Assembly (NCBI RefSeq): GCF_010389155.1
Contig: NC_057769.1
Location: 23,684,735 to 23,748,734, forward strand
Length of the DNA stretch: 64,000 nucleotides
Source of the DNA: Erigeron canadensis
Taxonomy: Eukaryota > Streptophyta > Magnoliopsida > Asterales > Asteraceae
Direction of reading: 5' to 3'
The position numbers and the translations under genes are program-made. Below are positions 46,841 to 58,390 of the stretch, piece by piece; within the stretch, counting starts at the first letter, position 1; each line of letters begins with the position of its first letter. Under the pieces are notes generated by a model, which saw only the letters and a program-made list of their open reading frames with translations, searched no databases and was not told the DNA's origin.

Positions 46841-49800
46841 TTAATGAGGATTTAACATACCCAGTTCACTGATGAGATGTTTAAAAGTTTTCTCATCAAG
46901 AGGTTTTGTAAAAACATCAGCTAACTGTTTATCAGTGGGGATGAAATGTATTTCAATGTCTCCTTTCATAACATGATCACGAATGAAGTGATACCTGATA
47001 TCAATATGCTTTGTCTTTGAGTGATCACGAATGTGTTGTCACAAAAGATTGGGGTTCTTGTGAATTTCATACCATAATCAAGCAACTGGTTTTTGATCCA
47101 GAGAATCTAGGCACAGCAACTGGCCGCAGAAATGTATTCTGCCTCAGCAGTAGACATTGAGACCGAGGTCTGCTTCTTACTGGTCCAACTCACCAGTTTT
47201 CCCCCTAGGAAGTGACATCCACCAGTTGTGGATTTTCTATCAATCTTACAACCTGCATGATCTGAATCTGAATAACCCATTAGATCTAACCCTGAGCCTT
47301 TGGGATACCAAAGACCAAGGCTAGGGCATCCTTTCAGGTACCTGAAAATGCGTTTAACAGCATGCAAGTGTGATTCTTTTGGATTTGCTTGAAATCTGGC
47401 ACATAAACATGTTGCAAACATTATATCTGGTCGACTGGCAGTTAAATACATCAGTGAACCAACCATTCCACGATATTCTTTTGGTCCACTGGTTTGCCAT
47501 TTGGGTCAGAGTCCAAATTTAATGGAGCTGAAATAGGTGTGGTTTTTGATGGGACAGAATCATATTTGTATTTTCTTAACAAATCTCTGACATATTTTTC
47601 TTGGTTAATAAAAATACCATCCATGGTTTGTTTGATTTGTAAACCCAAGAAAAATGTTAATTCACCCATTAAACTCATCTCATATTCTTGAGACATAATT
47701 TCGAAAACCTTTTACACATTCCATCATCAGTTGACCTGAATATAATATCATCAACAGAAATTTGTACCAACAAGATATTACCTTTTTCTTTCAAGATGAA
47801 CAAGGTATTATCTATTGCACCTCTTTGAAAACCATTTTTGAGAAGATGTTTAGTTAGAGTATCATACCAGGCTCTTGGGGCTTGTCGAAGACCATACAAA
47901 GCTTTGTTTAGTCTATATACCCAATGTGGATGCTTTTCATTTATGAAGCCTGGAGTCTGCGTAATATACACTTCTTCTTCCAATGTGCCATTCAGGAACG
48001 CACTTTTTACATCCATCTGGAAGACCTTGAATTGCAAGTGAGCAGCATAAGCCAAGAAAATTCTGATGGCTTCAAGTCTTGCAACTGGAGCAAAAGTTTC
48101 ATTGAAATCAACACCTTCTGCTTGACAATAACCCTTGGCAACCAATCTTGCTTTGTTTCTTATAACGTTGCCATCTTCATCCATCTTGTTCCGGTAGACC
48201 CACCTCGTTCCAATGGGTTCTCTCTTTAACCCTGGAGGACAAGGAACAAGCTCCCAAACATTGTTCCTTTCGAACTGGTTGAGTTCTTCTTGCATAGCTT
48301 CAACCCAGCTTGGATCTGCCATAGCCTCGTCAATCTTCCTCGGTTCAATCAGTGATAAGAAGGTGACGTTCAAGCATTGATCACTTGTGGCTCTTCTAGT
48401 CTGAACCCCACTATCTGGATTGCCAATAATCTGCTCTATGGGATGAGCAGCAGTCCATTTAGTGTATTGACTAGGTTGATATATTACAACATCAGTGCAC
48501 GACACCTGACGATCTCCAACAGATGCAGCAACTGGAGGAGGATCAGTCCAAACTACTTCAACTTCATCATCAGTGTCAACTGAAGAGTTAACATGATTTT
48601 CTTCAAACACAGGTATATCTTGAAGAACTGGAGAAGCTTGAACTGGTTCTGATGTTGTTGTGGCACGTACATCAGATCCAATTACCAGTTTTTCAGGTAG
48701 ATTAAAACTGATAGAAGGATAAAATGAGGTGTCACTGAAGTTCTTCTTTTCCTTAACTGGTTCCAAGACTTGAGGTCTGGAAACATTTTCTGGTGTACTA
48801 ACTGATTGATGAACCCGATCAGATACACCAAAATCAATTGGGACAACTGAAGATAAATCAAGGGTTGGTCTTTTGTTGATTGCTTCATTTGATTCATCGA
48901 ATGTGACATGAATTGTCTCATGTACCTTTTGGAGTCTATAATTATAAACTCTATAGGGTTTTCTAATATCTAAATACCCCACAAAGACACCTTCGTCAGC
49001 TTTTGCATCAAATTTTCCCAACTGACTGGAATCGTTTAAAATGTAAACTGGACAACCAAATACATGGAAGTATCCAATATTTGGTTTACGATTCCTGAGG
49101 ACTTCATAGGCAGTCTTCCTGTGTCTCTTGACATAAACTAACCGGTTTTGGGTGTGACAAGCAGTTGCCACAACTTCAGCCCAAAAATAGGTGGGAAGAC
49201 CAGATTCAGATAACATACTTCTGGCAGCTTCAATCAATGTGCGATTCTTCCTTTCAACCACACCATTTTGTTCTGGAGAGCGAGCTGACGAAAAGTTTTG
49301 AGAAACGCCAGTGTCAGTGCAAAATGTCTCCAATTCTTTATTCATGAATTCTGTACCGTTATCACTTCGCAACTAACACACTTTCTTGGTATACTTGAGT
49401 TTAATTCGCTTGATGAGAGAGATAATTTTACCAGGTGCATCACTCTTTGATCTGATAAATACCACCTAACAAAATCTGGTGTATTCATCGACCACAACTA
49501 AAGTGTATCTCTTACCAGCTTTAGTTTGAACATTCACTGGACCAAAGAGATCCATATGAAGCATGTGAAGAGGTTCAGTGATACTGAAATTCTGCCTGGT
49601 CTTGAAACTGGCTCTTTTCTTTTTGCCCATTTCACACCCTGGACATGGCTTCTCCTTTTTAAAGGAGAACAAAGGTATCCCATCAACCAATTGTTTCCTT
49701 GACAATTTGTTGATATTTTTGAAATTAAGAGGGGATAGCCGTTTATGCCACAACCAGTTGGTGTCCTCATCAGCCTTGACATAGAAACAATGCTCTTTTG

Positions 49801-50107
49801 GAGCAGGATCCATGTCCATGATGTACACATTCCCTTTTCTTGGTGCAATCATAACTACCTTCCAATCCTTGTTAAAAACAGTGCCTTGAGCAATGTCGAA
49901 CAGTACCCTATATCTATCATCACAAAGTTGACTGACACTTATCAGGTTATATTTCAAACCATTAACAAATGCAACTCTTGTGAACTGGATCTGCCCATTG
50001 TCAACAACACCATATCCTTCAGTTTTCCCACTTCCATCATTACCAAATGTCACTGCTGGTCCATCGCAGACAGTGAACTCTTCCAGCAGGGGCTTACATC
50101 CGGTCAT
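46841..50107 (-). pseudogene. pol: B3 pol (broken)
   Basis: It runs from MTGCKPLLEEF (50107) through pre-integrase, integrase ([23 protein letters not shown]), RT and RNase H to GMLNPH at 46841. Defects: the protease active site is deleted; a TAG near 49466 replaces a Trp codon in integrase and another stop lies near 49373. The RT box reads SVDD instead of YVDD (47747-47758), followed by an FRST variant. A frameshift lies near 47690, and a short deletion near 47010-47040 removes part of RNase H. The 565-codon open stretch 47675-49372 is the longest undamaged pol piece of the three B copies. Confidence 0.9.
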
Positions 50108-52487
50108 AGTCCGGCCAGCTCACTGGACTTCTTCTGTGAAGTCCAGGTGCTTGACTGGGTGTAGAACTAGATGAAGAAACTGGAGGGTTCTCTCCAGTTT
50201 CTGGAGTAAAGACAATTGGTTTGAGTGGAACATTAACCTCCTTTTTCTTTTCGATGTTTGCTCCTTTCAGAGCAGATTGTTTTATCTTTTGTTTTTGAGG
50301 AGGAGTTTTGACATTTTGTTTTTCAACTGAAGAAGATGCACCTCCTTCCAAATTTTTAATTCTGGCAGTATAACTTTGTACCTGCCTTGACAAATTTTGG
50401 AGTTGATTCTCCATTTTTAACAAAATGCTTTTATCATCAGGCTGCTGGCCTATGGACTTGGGCTCAGCGGGGGTTTTAGTCTTTTGAGTTGAGGACTCGT
50501 TTGACTTATGAGGCAAAGGATTGTCACCAGATTCTTTTTTAACTGGAGCTTTAGCCTTCTTGGCTCCAGTTTTGACCTCAACAAGGTTGGTCTTAGTGGA
50601 TTCAGATTTGACAGTGTCAGAGGAATCATAAGGAGTTTCAACTCTAACAGATTCTGGCAATTGGTGAATTGTGGGTAAAACAGCTGCCATCTGAAGATCA
50701 CCAGATTTCCAGGCAGTTTTTTGAGCATCAATGGTTTTAGAAAAAGCGTCATAATTTTTACCAGATGCTTGTACCCAAGAATTGATAACCATGTGTTCCT
50801 TTTCAAGATCAAATTTTAGTTTTTGGTTATCTCTTTCCAATGCCTCATTTTTCAAATCTGACTCTTTAAGAGACAAGTGGACACTTTGCAAATCATTTAT
50901 TTGACTTTTCATGTTGTTAGATTCAACCAAAACTGTTTCTAAGTATCTTTCACAATCAGTTCTCATGGTTTCAACAAATAACAAGTCATCATTCAATGAT
51001 TCAGCAATATCCAGTTTCAATTCTGAATCTATCTCGACATCATAATCCCTTACCTTCTTTAAAATGATGTCAACCCAGCTTCCTGACACAACATCATCTT
51101 TCACCACTGGTTGTTGACTCTCCAATGCTATGAAACACACATCTCTAATCTCTTCTTCATCATCAGATGAATCATCAGAGAGTTCCCATTTCCCTTCAGT
51201 TTGAGCCATCATGCACTTGTTCTTTTCTTTCTCGTTATCTTGTTCAAGTGACATGAGAGCAATCTGGGCCTTAAGTTTCTTGTATTTGGCCTTATAATCA
51301 TCAGTTTTAACAAAATTTGGGACAATAGGACCAGTTTGGTTGTTCATCTGACTAGATCTGCATTCCTTCATGAAATGGCCTTTCTTACCACATTTGTAAC
51401 AGGTAAGATTAGCCTTGTCCATAGAAATTGAACTGGAAGCATTATTGGACCCATTAAATCGATTAGATTTATGCTTAAACCTATTAAAGGTTTTAGCAAT
51501 CATGGCTACCAGATCATCATCGTCAGTTTCCTCACAACCATCACTGAGATTAGTGGTCAAGCCAGAGTTCAGAAAGTTGTTTAACATTTCCTTCATCGAA
51601 TGTGACTGGACATTCTCAGTAGACATTAAAGCAGCACAAGGTTGCCCAGAAAAGTTGGCAGCCTTAGAACTCTGAGCATGGTTTAAAGCATCTTGCTCAG
51701 CCAGTAATCTTGCAGCATCGTTATCTTCAGTGAATCTGAAGGCTCCATAAAGGGAAGCAAGAGTATGGCTATGCAAGGTCTTTCCTTGTCTTAAGACAAG
51801 AACCATGTGTGCCCATTTGGATGGCAAAACGTCACAGAATTTTTCAAGAAGAATATCCTTATCTTTCTCAACTCCCAAGCCTCTAAGTTGATTAATTAGG
51901 CCAGTAAATCTGGTATAAGTACCAGTTAAACTTTCATTGGGGAGAGCAAAGAAGGATTCATACTTCTTGTTGAGGGCAACCTTTCTAGTGACAATGTTGT
52001 CATTTCCTCCTTCAAACTGGAGAACTAATTCATCCCACATAGATTTTGCACTAGGAAATAGCACAAGGGTAGGAATTAGTTCCTCGGGTATAGCAGAAAG
52101 GATCATGTTTTTCAGTTTGGTATCAAGATCAACCAATCTGCGATCCTCATCTGACCAATGTTCCTCAAATTTTTCCCTGGTGCCTCTTCTCCCAGTAGGG
52201 TCGAGAAGAGGGCTAACACCACTGGACATAGGTATATATGGTCCATCCTTAAGGATTTTCAACATATACCTCTCTATTCCATCAAAATGCAAGAGCATTC
52301 TAGCCTTCCATGTACTAAATGTCTCGCCATTCCCATCGAATTTGGGAACAGGAGAGTTGGAGTAATGTACATGAACGTGGTTAGCTCCAGTAGTTGGAGG
52401 AGGAGGAGGAGGGTTCGTATTTAAAGGAGTAGCAATACTAGGATTAGATTCATTTGGACCAGAACCATTCTCACCTTCAGCAGCCAT
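50094..52487 (-). CDS. gag: B3 gag, open for 797 codons
   Basis: ATG 52487 opens an uninterrupted frame through the capsid-like domain, the zinc knuckle CYKCGKKGHFMKEC (51360-51401), the acidic KWELSDD block, VCFIA and the Lys/Glu coiled-coil tail. Its last ~15 residues are abnormal: a lost G near 50150 and the ~97-bp deletion change the frame so that it runs into former protease sequence (WPDYDRM). The donor-like AAG|GTAAGG is at about 51056-51048. The frame is longer than the ~300-400 residues of many Copia gags because of the tail. A protein could in theory be made, but its normal C-terminus is lost. Confidence 0.85.
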   Translation of the reverse strand: MAAEGENGSGPNESNPSIATPLNTNPPPPPPTTGANHVHVHYSNSPVPKFDGNGETFSTWKARMLLHFDGIERYMLKILKDGPYIPMSSGVSPLLDPTGRRGTREKFEEHWSDEDRRLVDLDTKLKNMILSAIPEELIPTLVLFPSAKSMWDELVLQFEGGNDNIVTRKVALNKKYESFFALPNESLTGTYTRFTGLINQLRGLGVEKDKDILLEKFCDVLPSKWAHMVLVLRQGKTLHSHTLASLYGAFRFTEDNDAARLLAEQDALNHAQSSKAANFSGQPCAALMSTENVQSHSMKEMLNNFLNSGLTTNLSDGCEETDDDDLVAMIAKTFNRFKHKSNRFNGSNNASSSISMDKANLTCYKCGKKGHFMKECRSSQMNNQTGPIVPNFVKTDDYKAKYKKLKAQIALMSLEQDNEKEKNKCMMAQTEGKWELSDDSSDDEEEIRDVCFIALESQQPVVKDDVVSGSWVDIILKKVRDYDVEIDSELKLDIAESLNDDLLFVETMRTDCERYLETVLVESNNMKSQINDLQSVHLSLKESDLKNEALERDNQKLKFDLEKEHMVINSWVQASGKNYDAFSKTIDAQKTAWKSGDLQMAAVLPTIHQLPESVRVETPYDSSDTVKSESTKTNLVEVKTGAKKAKAPVKKESGDNPLPHKSNESSTQKTKTPAEPKSIGQQPDDKSILLKMENQLQNLSRQVQSYTARIKNLEGGASSSVEKQNVKTPPQKQKIKQSALKGANIEKKKEVNVPLKPIVFTPETGENPPVSSSSSTPSQAPGLHRRSPVSWPDYDRM

Positions 52488-52531
52488 CGAAGCAGACCTA
52501 GGTTATAGAATTGAGACAATTCAACCTGTCT

Positions 52532-52543
52532 GCTCTGATACCA
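52532..52543 (-). other. B3 primer binding site
   Basis: TGGTATCAGAGC on the minus strand, 2 nt from the LTR. Confidence 0.9.
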
Positions 52544-52545
52544 CT

Positions 52546-53513
52546 TATAAGTCCCAACTATTACTAGATGGGTGCTGAAGACACATCTATGTCGATGGTG
52601 AGTGAACTTTGCAACACGATCAATTAATCTAGATATGACCAGTTTAGATTGATCGTGTACCAGGTTAACTGGAATTAATGTATTAAGGTGACAAAATTAA
52701 TACAATGCAATAATATAAATGACAAGTATATAAATTGGTGAGACAATATGTAATTTTCAAGTGTATTTTATTTATTGATTGATTAAATAAAATACAAGGT
52801 TGTTGAGTAACCAAAATAATACATGAATGTAAATATCCTAACAACCCATGAATTACAATTGATCTAAACTTGGAAGATCTCCTAAACAATCGAAACACTT
52901 AGAGTTGTGAAATGTTCCTTTTTGCGATTGAGAGAATATTGCACAAGTTCACTAAAATTGCAGAATATATGTATTTGCAAAAGTTGTTGAAAATGCTTGT
53001 GCAAGGACCTCTATTTATAGTCGAAGATTGAGCATGGGAATCTCAACTTCGACGTACAGATATGGTTGACAGCACACAAAAGTATTGTTTAAATAATCCT
53101 TTGTGTGTGCTAAATAAAGTAAGACAAAAGGTTACTTTATTCAACCTCTCTACATCCTTGCACCTTTATCCAAAGACAATATCATTGCCCGGTTAAAAGG
53201 ATGTAGAGTAAAAAGGTCCTCCTCGTAATCAGTGTAAAGCTTTGTAAGAGCATTTACACTGGAGGATTCTCCAGTTGATTGATCTGGTAGATTGTCAACT
53301 GGGCTTCGCTGCCATTGCCAATCTCTGTCTTCCATTTGTTGTCTTTGACTTCAACTGGAAGGTCTTCAGATTCTAGTCTTCTGATCTCAACTGGAGGAAG
53401 TCATCAGTTGCTAAACCTGTACAATGCAACTGGACTTCTAATATTTCGGACAATTTTGCATGCTCTCCAAATGTCGCTGGAGAGCTCCAGTTTAGCTTAA
53501 ACTGGACCTAACA
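52546..53513 (-). repeat. B3 5' LTR (968 bp)
   Basis: TGTTAGGTCC...GGACTTATA on the minus strand. It shares early variants with the B1 LTR (CAGCGACAT and GCATGCA). Promoter inverted repeat and TATA lie near 53015-53055, and the 45-nt hairpin near 52615-52660. Confidence 0.92.
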
Positions 53514-53518
53514 ATCCA

Positions 53519-54650
53519 TAACTGAATTCGATCTCAAATTCATCAAAAATTAAATTCGAAAACCATTTTTCTATCCATCCCCTGTTTCATCATATTTCAC
53601 CGCTCAAATCACATAAAATCATAGATTTTTGTTCACCAATAGATTCCTGATAGTCTAAAACATAATCCTGTCAAGTTTCAAGTTCCAATTCAATCTATAA
53701 CTCGAGATTGAATTTTTTAGTTTTTGGCGCTAAAATTTGGGATTTGATTCTGTTGTGTTTTTTGCTGATATTTGTTTATGGATTTTTTGCGGAGGTGAAA
53801 ACAAACTTTTGCAAGTTATTTCAAGTCATAACTCCTAGTAATTTGAAAGAAATTGAAGCTTTTGTTAAGTCATCAATGGAGTTCTCTGTTGAAACTGCGA
53901 TGTTGATGTTGAAGATGACTCAAGGACGATCTTCACAAGACCGTCTTAGTCTTCATACTGTCAATTTACATTTCAGTGTTTTGTGGCTTATAGGACGATC
54001 CTCACAAGGTCGTTCTGGCAAGTGGTTGTGGATTGAGAAGTGTTTGTTGTGGCTAATTAATCCTTTTGAATTGGTTTGGTCAATTCAAATACTTGGAATT
54101 TGTTGTGTTATTGAAAGTTTTAGAAAGAAATCCAAGATGATCTTCTCCAAGATCGTCTAAACCTTATGTTTCTAGGACGATCCTTTCCAAGATCGTCTCA
54201 ATCTTATGAAACTAGGACGATCTTCACCAAGATCGTCCCAGTTCTCTTTGAACATAAGGGTGGTTTGATTGAATATTTGAAGTGATGAGATTAGGAATAA
54301 CAATCTTCTTGGGTAACTAATCTTTTTGATTGGTTTTGCTCAATTCCTTTCATTCCATTTCATACTGTTACTCTGTCCAAATCATTCCAAATCACTTAGA
54401 AAATTCTTCAAATTCAAGAATTATAAAACGGTCTTCATCTCAAGACCGTCTCATTTCAAAATCGTTTCATCTTCAAGTCAGTTTCATTTCCATTTTCAAA
54501 ACAAGTTTCTTTTAATTCATTTCATTTACTTTACTTTCTTAAGTTCAGTTTCATTTCATACATAGCCAAATTTCATCAAATTTCAGTTTAATTTCCATTT
54601 TTCTTCAAACTCTTAATTCAATCCAATTTTTCAAATCAAATCAAGTTCAA
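53519..54650 (+). other. A2 5' leader
   Basis: About 1.1 kb from the B3 insertion to gag ATG. It shows the uninterrupted target sites of D2. Six hairpins of GACGATC type lie at 53925-54449. The last ~330 bp are rich in TTTCA and CAATT words. No coding signal is conserved. Confidence 0.8.
53925..54449 (+). repeat. Six GACGATC hairpins in A2 leader
   Basis: Stems at 53925-53946, 53994-54014, 54136-54157, 54176-54198, 54216-54237 and 54428-54449. Each has arms like GACGATCTT and AAGATCGTC with loops of 3-5 nt. All six have counterparts in the A1 leader. Confidence 0.88.
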
Positions 54651-55870
54651 ATGGCTTCTCGTGAAGCATTGGCATTAGGTTCCGATACAAGACCTCCAGT
54701 TCTCTACCGTGGTTCCTATGGACTATGGAAGAAAAGATTTATGGACTATGTGGAATGTCAACCAAATGGTCACCTACTTAAAGATTTCATCCTTTCATCG
54801 CCATCCCACTACCGGTGCAATACTCACTCTTGATCTTTTGAATGCTGAACAAAAAGATCGAACAGCTGCAGATAACAGAGCTAGATCATGCTTATACAAA
54901 GCACTACCAGATGAAATCTATGGTTCTGTTGATTCTTTTTATACAGCCAAGGAGATATGGGATGAGGTGGCAAGACAAATGGAAGGATCTGACGTGACTT
55001 CAACAATAAGATTGACAAATGTGTTGACTTAGTTTGACAACTTCAGCAAATTGCCAAATGAATCTCTAGAGGCTGACTACTGTAGGTTCTGCAATGTCAT
55101 AAATGAACTTAGGAAGAACAATGTCAAGAAATCAGAGATTGAGTTAAACATCAAATTCATCAAAGCTCTTGGTCCAGAATGGGAAGATTTTGGAACACAG
55201 ATTAAGCAACATCAAAATCTGACCAAGTTCACCATCCATAATCTTCATGAATCTTTCAAACTCAATGAACATCAAGTTCTAAACAAAGATTCATCCTTAA
55301 AGGCAAATGGTAGTTGTTTCCTCATCTGATGAGGAGGGAGATGATGTGATGGCTACAAGAGATGGTGTCTCAGATGAACTATATCAAGCTCTTGCCGCGG
55401 TAACTAAGCATTTCAAGAAGAAATTCTACAAAGCGAGGCCAGCAAACAACTATCTTCGCACCTCTTCTATAAGTGCATTTCCAAAGAAGGAACAATATCA
55501 TTCAAAGAGTTATGAGCATTGTGAAGGAAGTGGATCAAAGCATGGTGAGAAGAAAGAAGGATTTTAGAAACCAGTTGTTGAGAAAGGGAAAACATCAGAC
55601 AAAAAGTGCTACAACTGTGGAATTTCTGGTCATTTTGCAATTGATTGCAAGCAATCTCGAAAGCGGAACTATGAGTACTACAAGCAGAAGATGCTTTTAG
55701 CCAAACAAGTTGAAGCTGGACATGCTTTGCTCGCTGAAGATGACAAATGGCTATTGCTCTCCGATGATGAGGATGAAGATCTCTCTGCTAATGTTTGCTT
55801 TATGGAAAGGTTGGCCAAGGACAAGGTTTTTGAGGCAGAAAGCACTGATGATGAGTACCCAGATGATTAG
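54651..55870 (+). pseudogene. gag: A2 gag with CCHC zinc knuckle (broken)
   Basis: ATG 54651 (MASREALALGSD). The frame changes near 54780 and again near 55310. Stops are TAG at 55030-55032 (shared with A1; CAG expected), TAG at 55565-55567 (A1 has GAG) and TAG at 55868-55870 after YPDD. The zinc knuckle CYNCGISGHFAIDC is at 55607-55648, followed by KWLLLSDDEDED and VCFM. TAG 55868 is immediately followed by GTAAAT. The product would be the particle protein; this copy cannot make it whole. Confidence 0.88.
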
Positions 55871-58390
55871 GTAAATCTCGACTCTATTTTTTCATTAATT
55901 AAGGATAAAGAGTTATGTAGATTAACTTTGTCAAACTTGACAACTTATATTAAGTCTTTAGCCAACAAAAATAAAAAGTTGAAAAATAGTATTTCATTGT
56001 CTAAAAGTAAATTTTCAAAACTTCTTGAAGAACATTCAAAATTACTTTTTGAACATGATGCTATTAAACAAAACTTTCAATCATATAAAGACCAAGTGTT
56101 GGTTAAAGAATGTGAGTTGAATGCCTCTCCTAATTCTAAGTTATTACAAAAATGTCATAATCTAGAAAAGACCATTCAAGATCTTGAAAAAGCCAATCAA
56201 GATCTTGAAATTCAAAAGACCAATGAATGGCTTCGGGCAAATGCTAGACAAATGGATGTTGATATTCTAAATAAGAAGCTTCAAGAAGCTAAACCAAACA
56301 ATGTTGAACTCGAAAGCAAGATTTCTGACTTAAATCATCATTGTTTTTTAAAAGGCATTGAGATTGAAAACCTTGAAAAACAGATTGGGGAGTTTAAAAA
56401 GAATATACTTTTCTATCAAGAAAAGTTATATAAAGTTGAACAAAACCCTTTCTTGGATTTCACTGCCTATTTTAACAAGTCAAAAATTGCAAAAGATGAT
56501 CATCTTCTAGGGTTGGGATTTGAGAATATCACACTATTGCAAAAAGCCAAGGATGAAATAGAACCTTTGTATGATGAAAAATTTCTTCGACTTGGTATGG
56601 TACAACAATTTATTCGTCCTATGGATAACGAATTTGAGACCGATGAAGTTGAGAAACCAAAAGATAAATTTTTGATTAATTATGATGCTCTAAATGCTTC
56701 TTACGAAACAAAAGAGTCTTCAATTTTTAAATTGGAAGAAATTGCATCGAATTTTCAAAACCAAGAATCTGTTTGTCCTCCACCTAAACCAACTAAAATG
56801 TATATTTCATCAACATTTTTGGAAAAACAAATAGAAGGTTTACAACAAAATGTGGATTCTCAAAAAAATGTCATTGATCATCTCAAGTCTCAAAGTCCAT
56901 ATTCAGAGGATAAATTAGTTGTTGTACATGCTAAGAAAGTTTGTGAGAATGCTTCTACTCAAACTGACCTAATTGATTTAGTAGAACATTCAACCCAAAC
57001 TACTTGTGTTTCATCTACAAATTCTTCCACTTAGACCTTGACTGATTCGCTTGAATGTACTTATCAAGATACAGCTACCTCTATAGCTGATGATTATGTG
57101 CAATCTGATTTATCTTATGATGAACTTGCACATAGTTTAGTTTTGGTATGGTACTTTTATAGGTTTTTCACATGCAATAATCTTGATGAGTTAGTTGTTC
57201 ACCCTAAGCTTAGTACTAGTATAGGTGTTGATACTTCTACTCAATTTTCTTGTGAGACCGAAGATGTGTCAGTTCAAGTTGACCTAATTTTCGAGACACC
57301 CATGATGTGAAGTTGGACACCAAGATTTCTAATTGTTCAAAACTTTTTAAAAAATCTAAAACAAATCACTCTCCAGTGCAATTTAATTTTGTAAATGATT
57401 TCACTAAAGATGATTTTGATATATTCATGGAGGGAGAACATGTTTTTGATTCAGAAACAGAAAAAAAGATTGAATCTACCAAAATCAAAGTTGAAACAAA
57501 AGAGAAATCTAAACCTCAGAATCCAATTTTCAGAGCTCCAACTTCATACTACTCAAAGGAACGAGTTAAGACCAAACTCGTCAAGACTGAACCAAAGACC
57601 ATTAAATTAGAACCAAAAGTTCCTACCCCAGTTAAACATGTCAAAAAGGAACAAGCTGAGACCGCACCCAGACCTAAGTACACCAAAGTGAAACTTCCAA
57701 AAGAGTATCCTAAGGCTTCTCCATCTAACTCTCAATCTAGTACTTTACCTAAGGTGTCTAAATCTAGCTCAATTTTGTTAACTAAGGATACATCAAATGG
57801 TACAACTAGATATAGAGATAGATATGGTTGGTTCTTCATTAAACCAAAGAAGCAAGAAGTTTTCCCACCTCCAAAAGCTCCTAACAAGATGAAAGTGTCT
57901 AATTCCCATCGTTCTAATCTTCTTAGCTTCAATTCAACAGGTGGAAAGAGCATAAATAGTGATACTAAATGGGTAGCTAAGTCATTAGTACCTAAGATCA
58001 CTAGTAAGCATGTTGAGGAAAAGAAGAAGAGGATGAGGAGAAAGAGTCATAATAGGAAGAAGAGAGTTCCTATTGATCTGAACAATTCATCATTGAAAAA
58101 CAATGTTAATAATTCCAAGGCAATGCCTTGTGGGTCTGTAAACAGTTTTAATTCTCGTACTTGTGTGAATGATTTGAATGCTGATGGACATGTTACCTTT
58201 AATTCCAGTGTGAATGTTCGTACTTTTTATCCAAATATGCTTGTTGATAATGTGCTTGTTAATGCTTATGTCGATTCAAAAGCATGTTTGTATGCATTTC
58301 CTAAGTTATATACCCTGCCTGTGTTAACTAACCACAAAGGACCCGTCTTCAAGTGGGTACCTAAAGTCGGTTAAATTTCTTTGATTGCAG
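55871..58390 (+). other. A2 putative intron / coiled-coil gag extension
   Basis: Open reading continues in the gag frame after TAG 55868: VNLDSIFSLIKDKE, then a coiled-coil region (55928-57034), a Lys/Pro-rich region and a basic KKKRMRRKSHNRKKR patch near 58020-58060, ending WVPKVG-TAA at 58374. Edges are TAG|GTAAAT (GT at 55871-55872) and TTTCTTTGATTGCAG|G (CAG at 58388-58390). Both are phase 0. Correcting the private 1-bp deletion here and the 5-bp deletion in A1 gives the same original length, 2,521 nt. That shifts frame by one, as needed to join gag to pol. A CTAAC branch-like word lies about 60 nt upstream of the acceptor. Confidence 0.5.

Larger units (their letters stand above)
42614..53513 (-). 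mobile_element. Ty1/copia element B3 inside A2, 3' end lost in gap
   Basis: The 5' LTR (52546-53513) is followed by ATCCA (53514-53518), the complement of B1's TGGAT, and then by the same A leader sequence. B3 is therefore at the same base of A2 as B1 in A1. It shares with B1 and not with B2 the TTATA LTR end and amino-acid variants in pol (for example DMDPAPK and [13 protein letters not shown]). Gag is nearly full. A ~97-bp deletion near 50117 removes the gag stop, the acceptor-like site and the protease Asp. ORF3 is riddled with small indels toward the gap. Confidence 0.9.
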
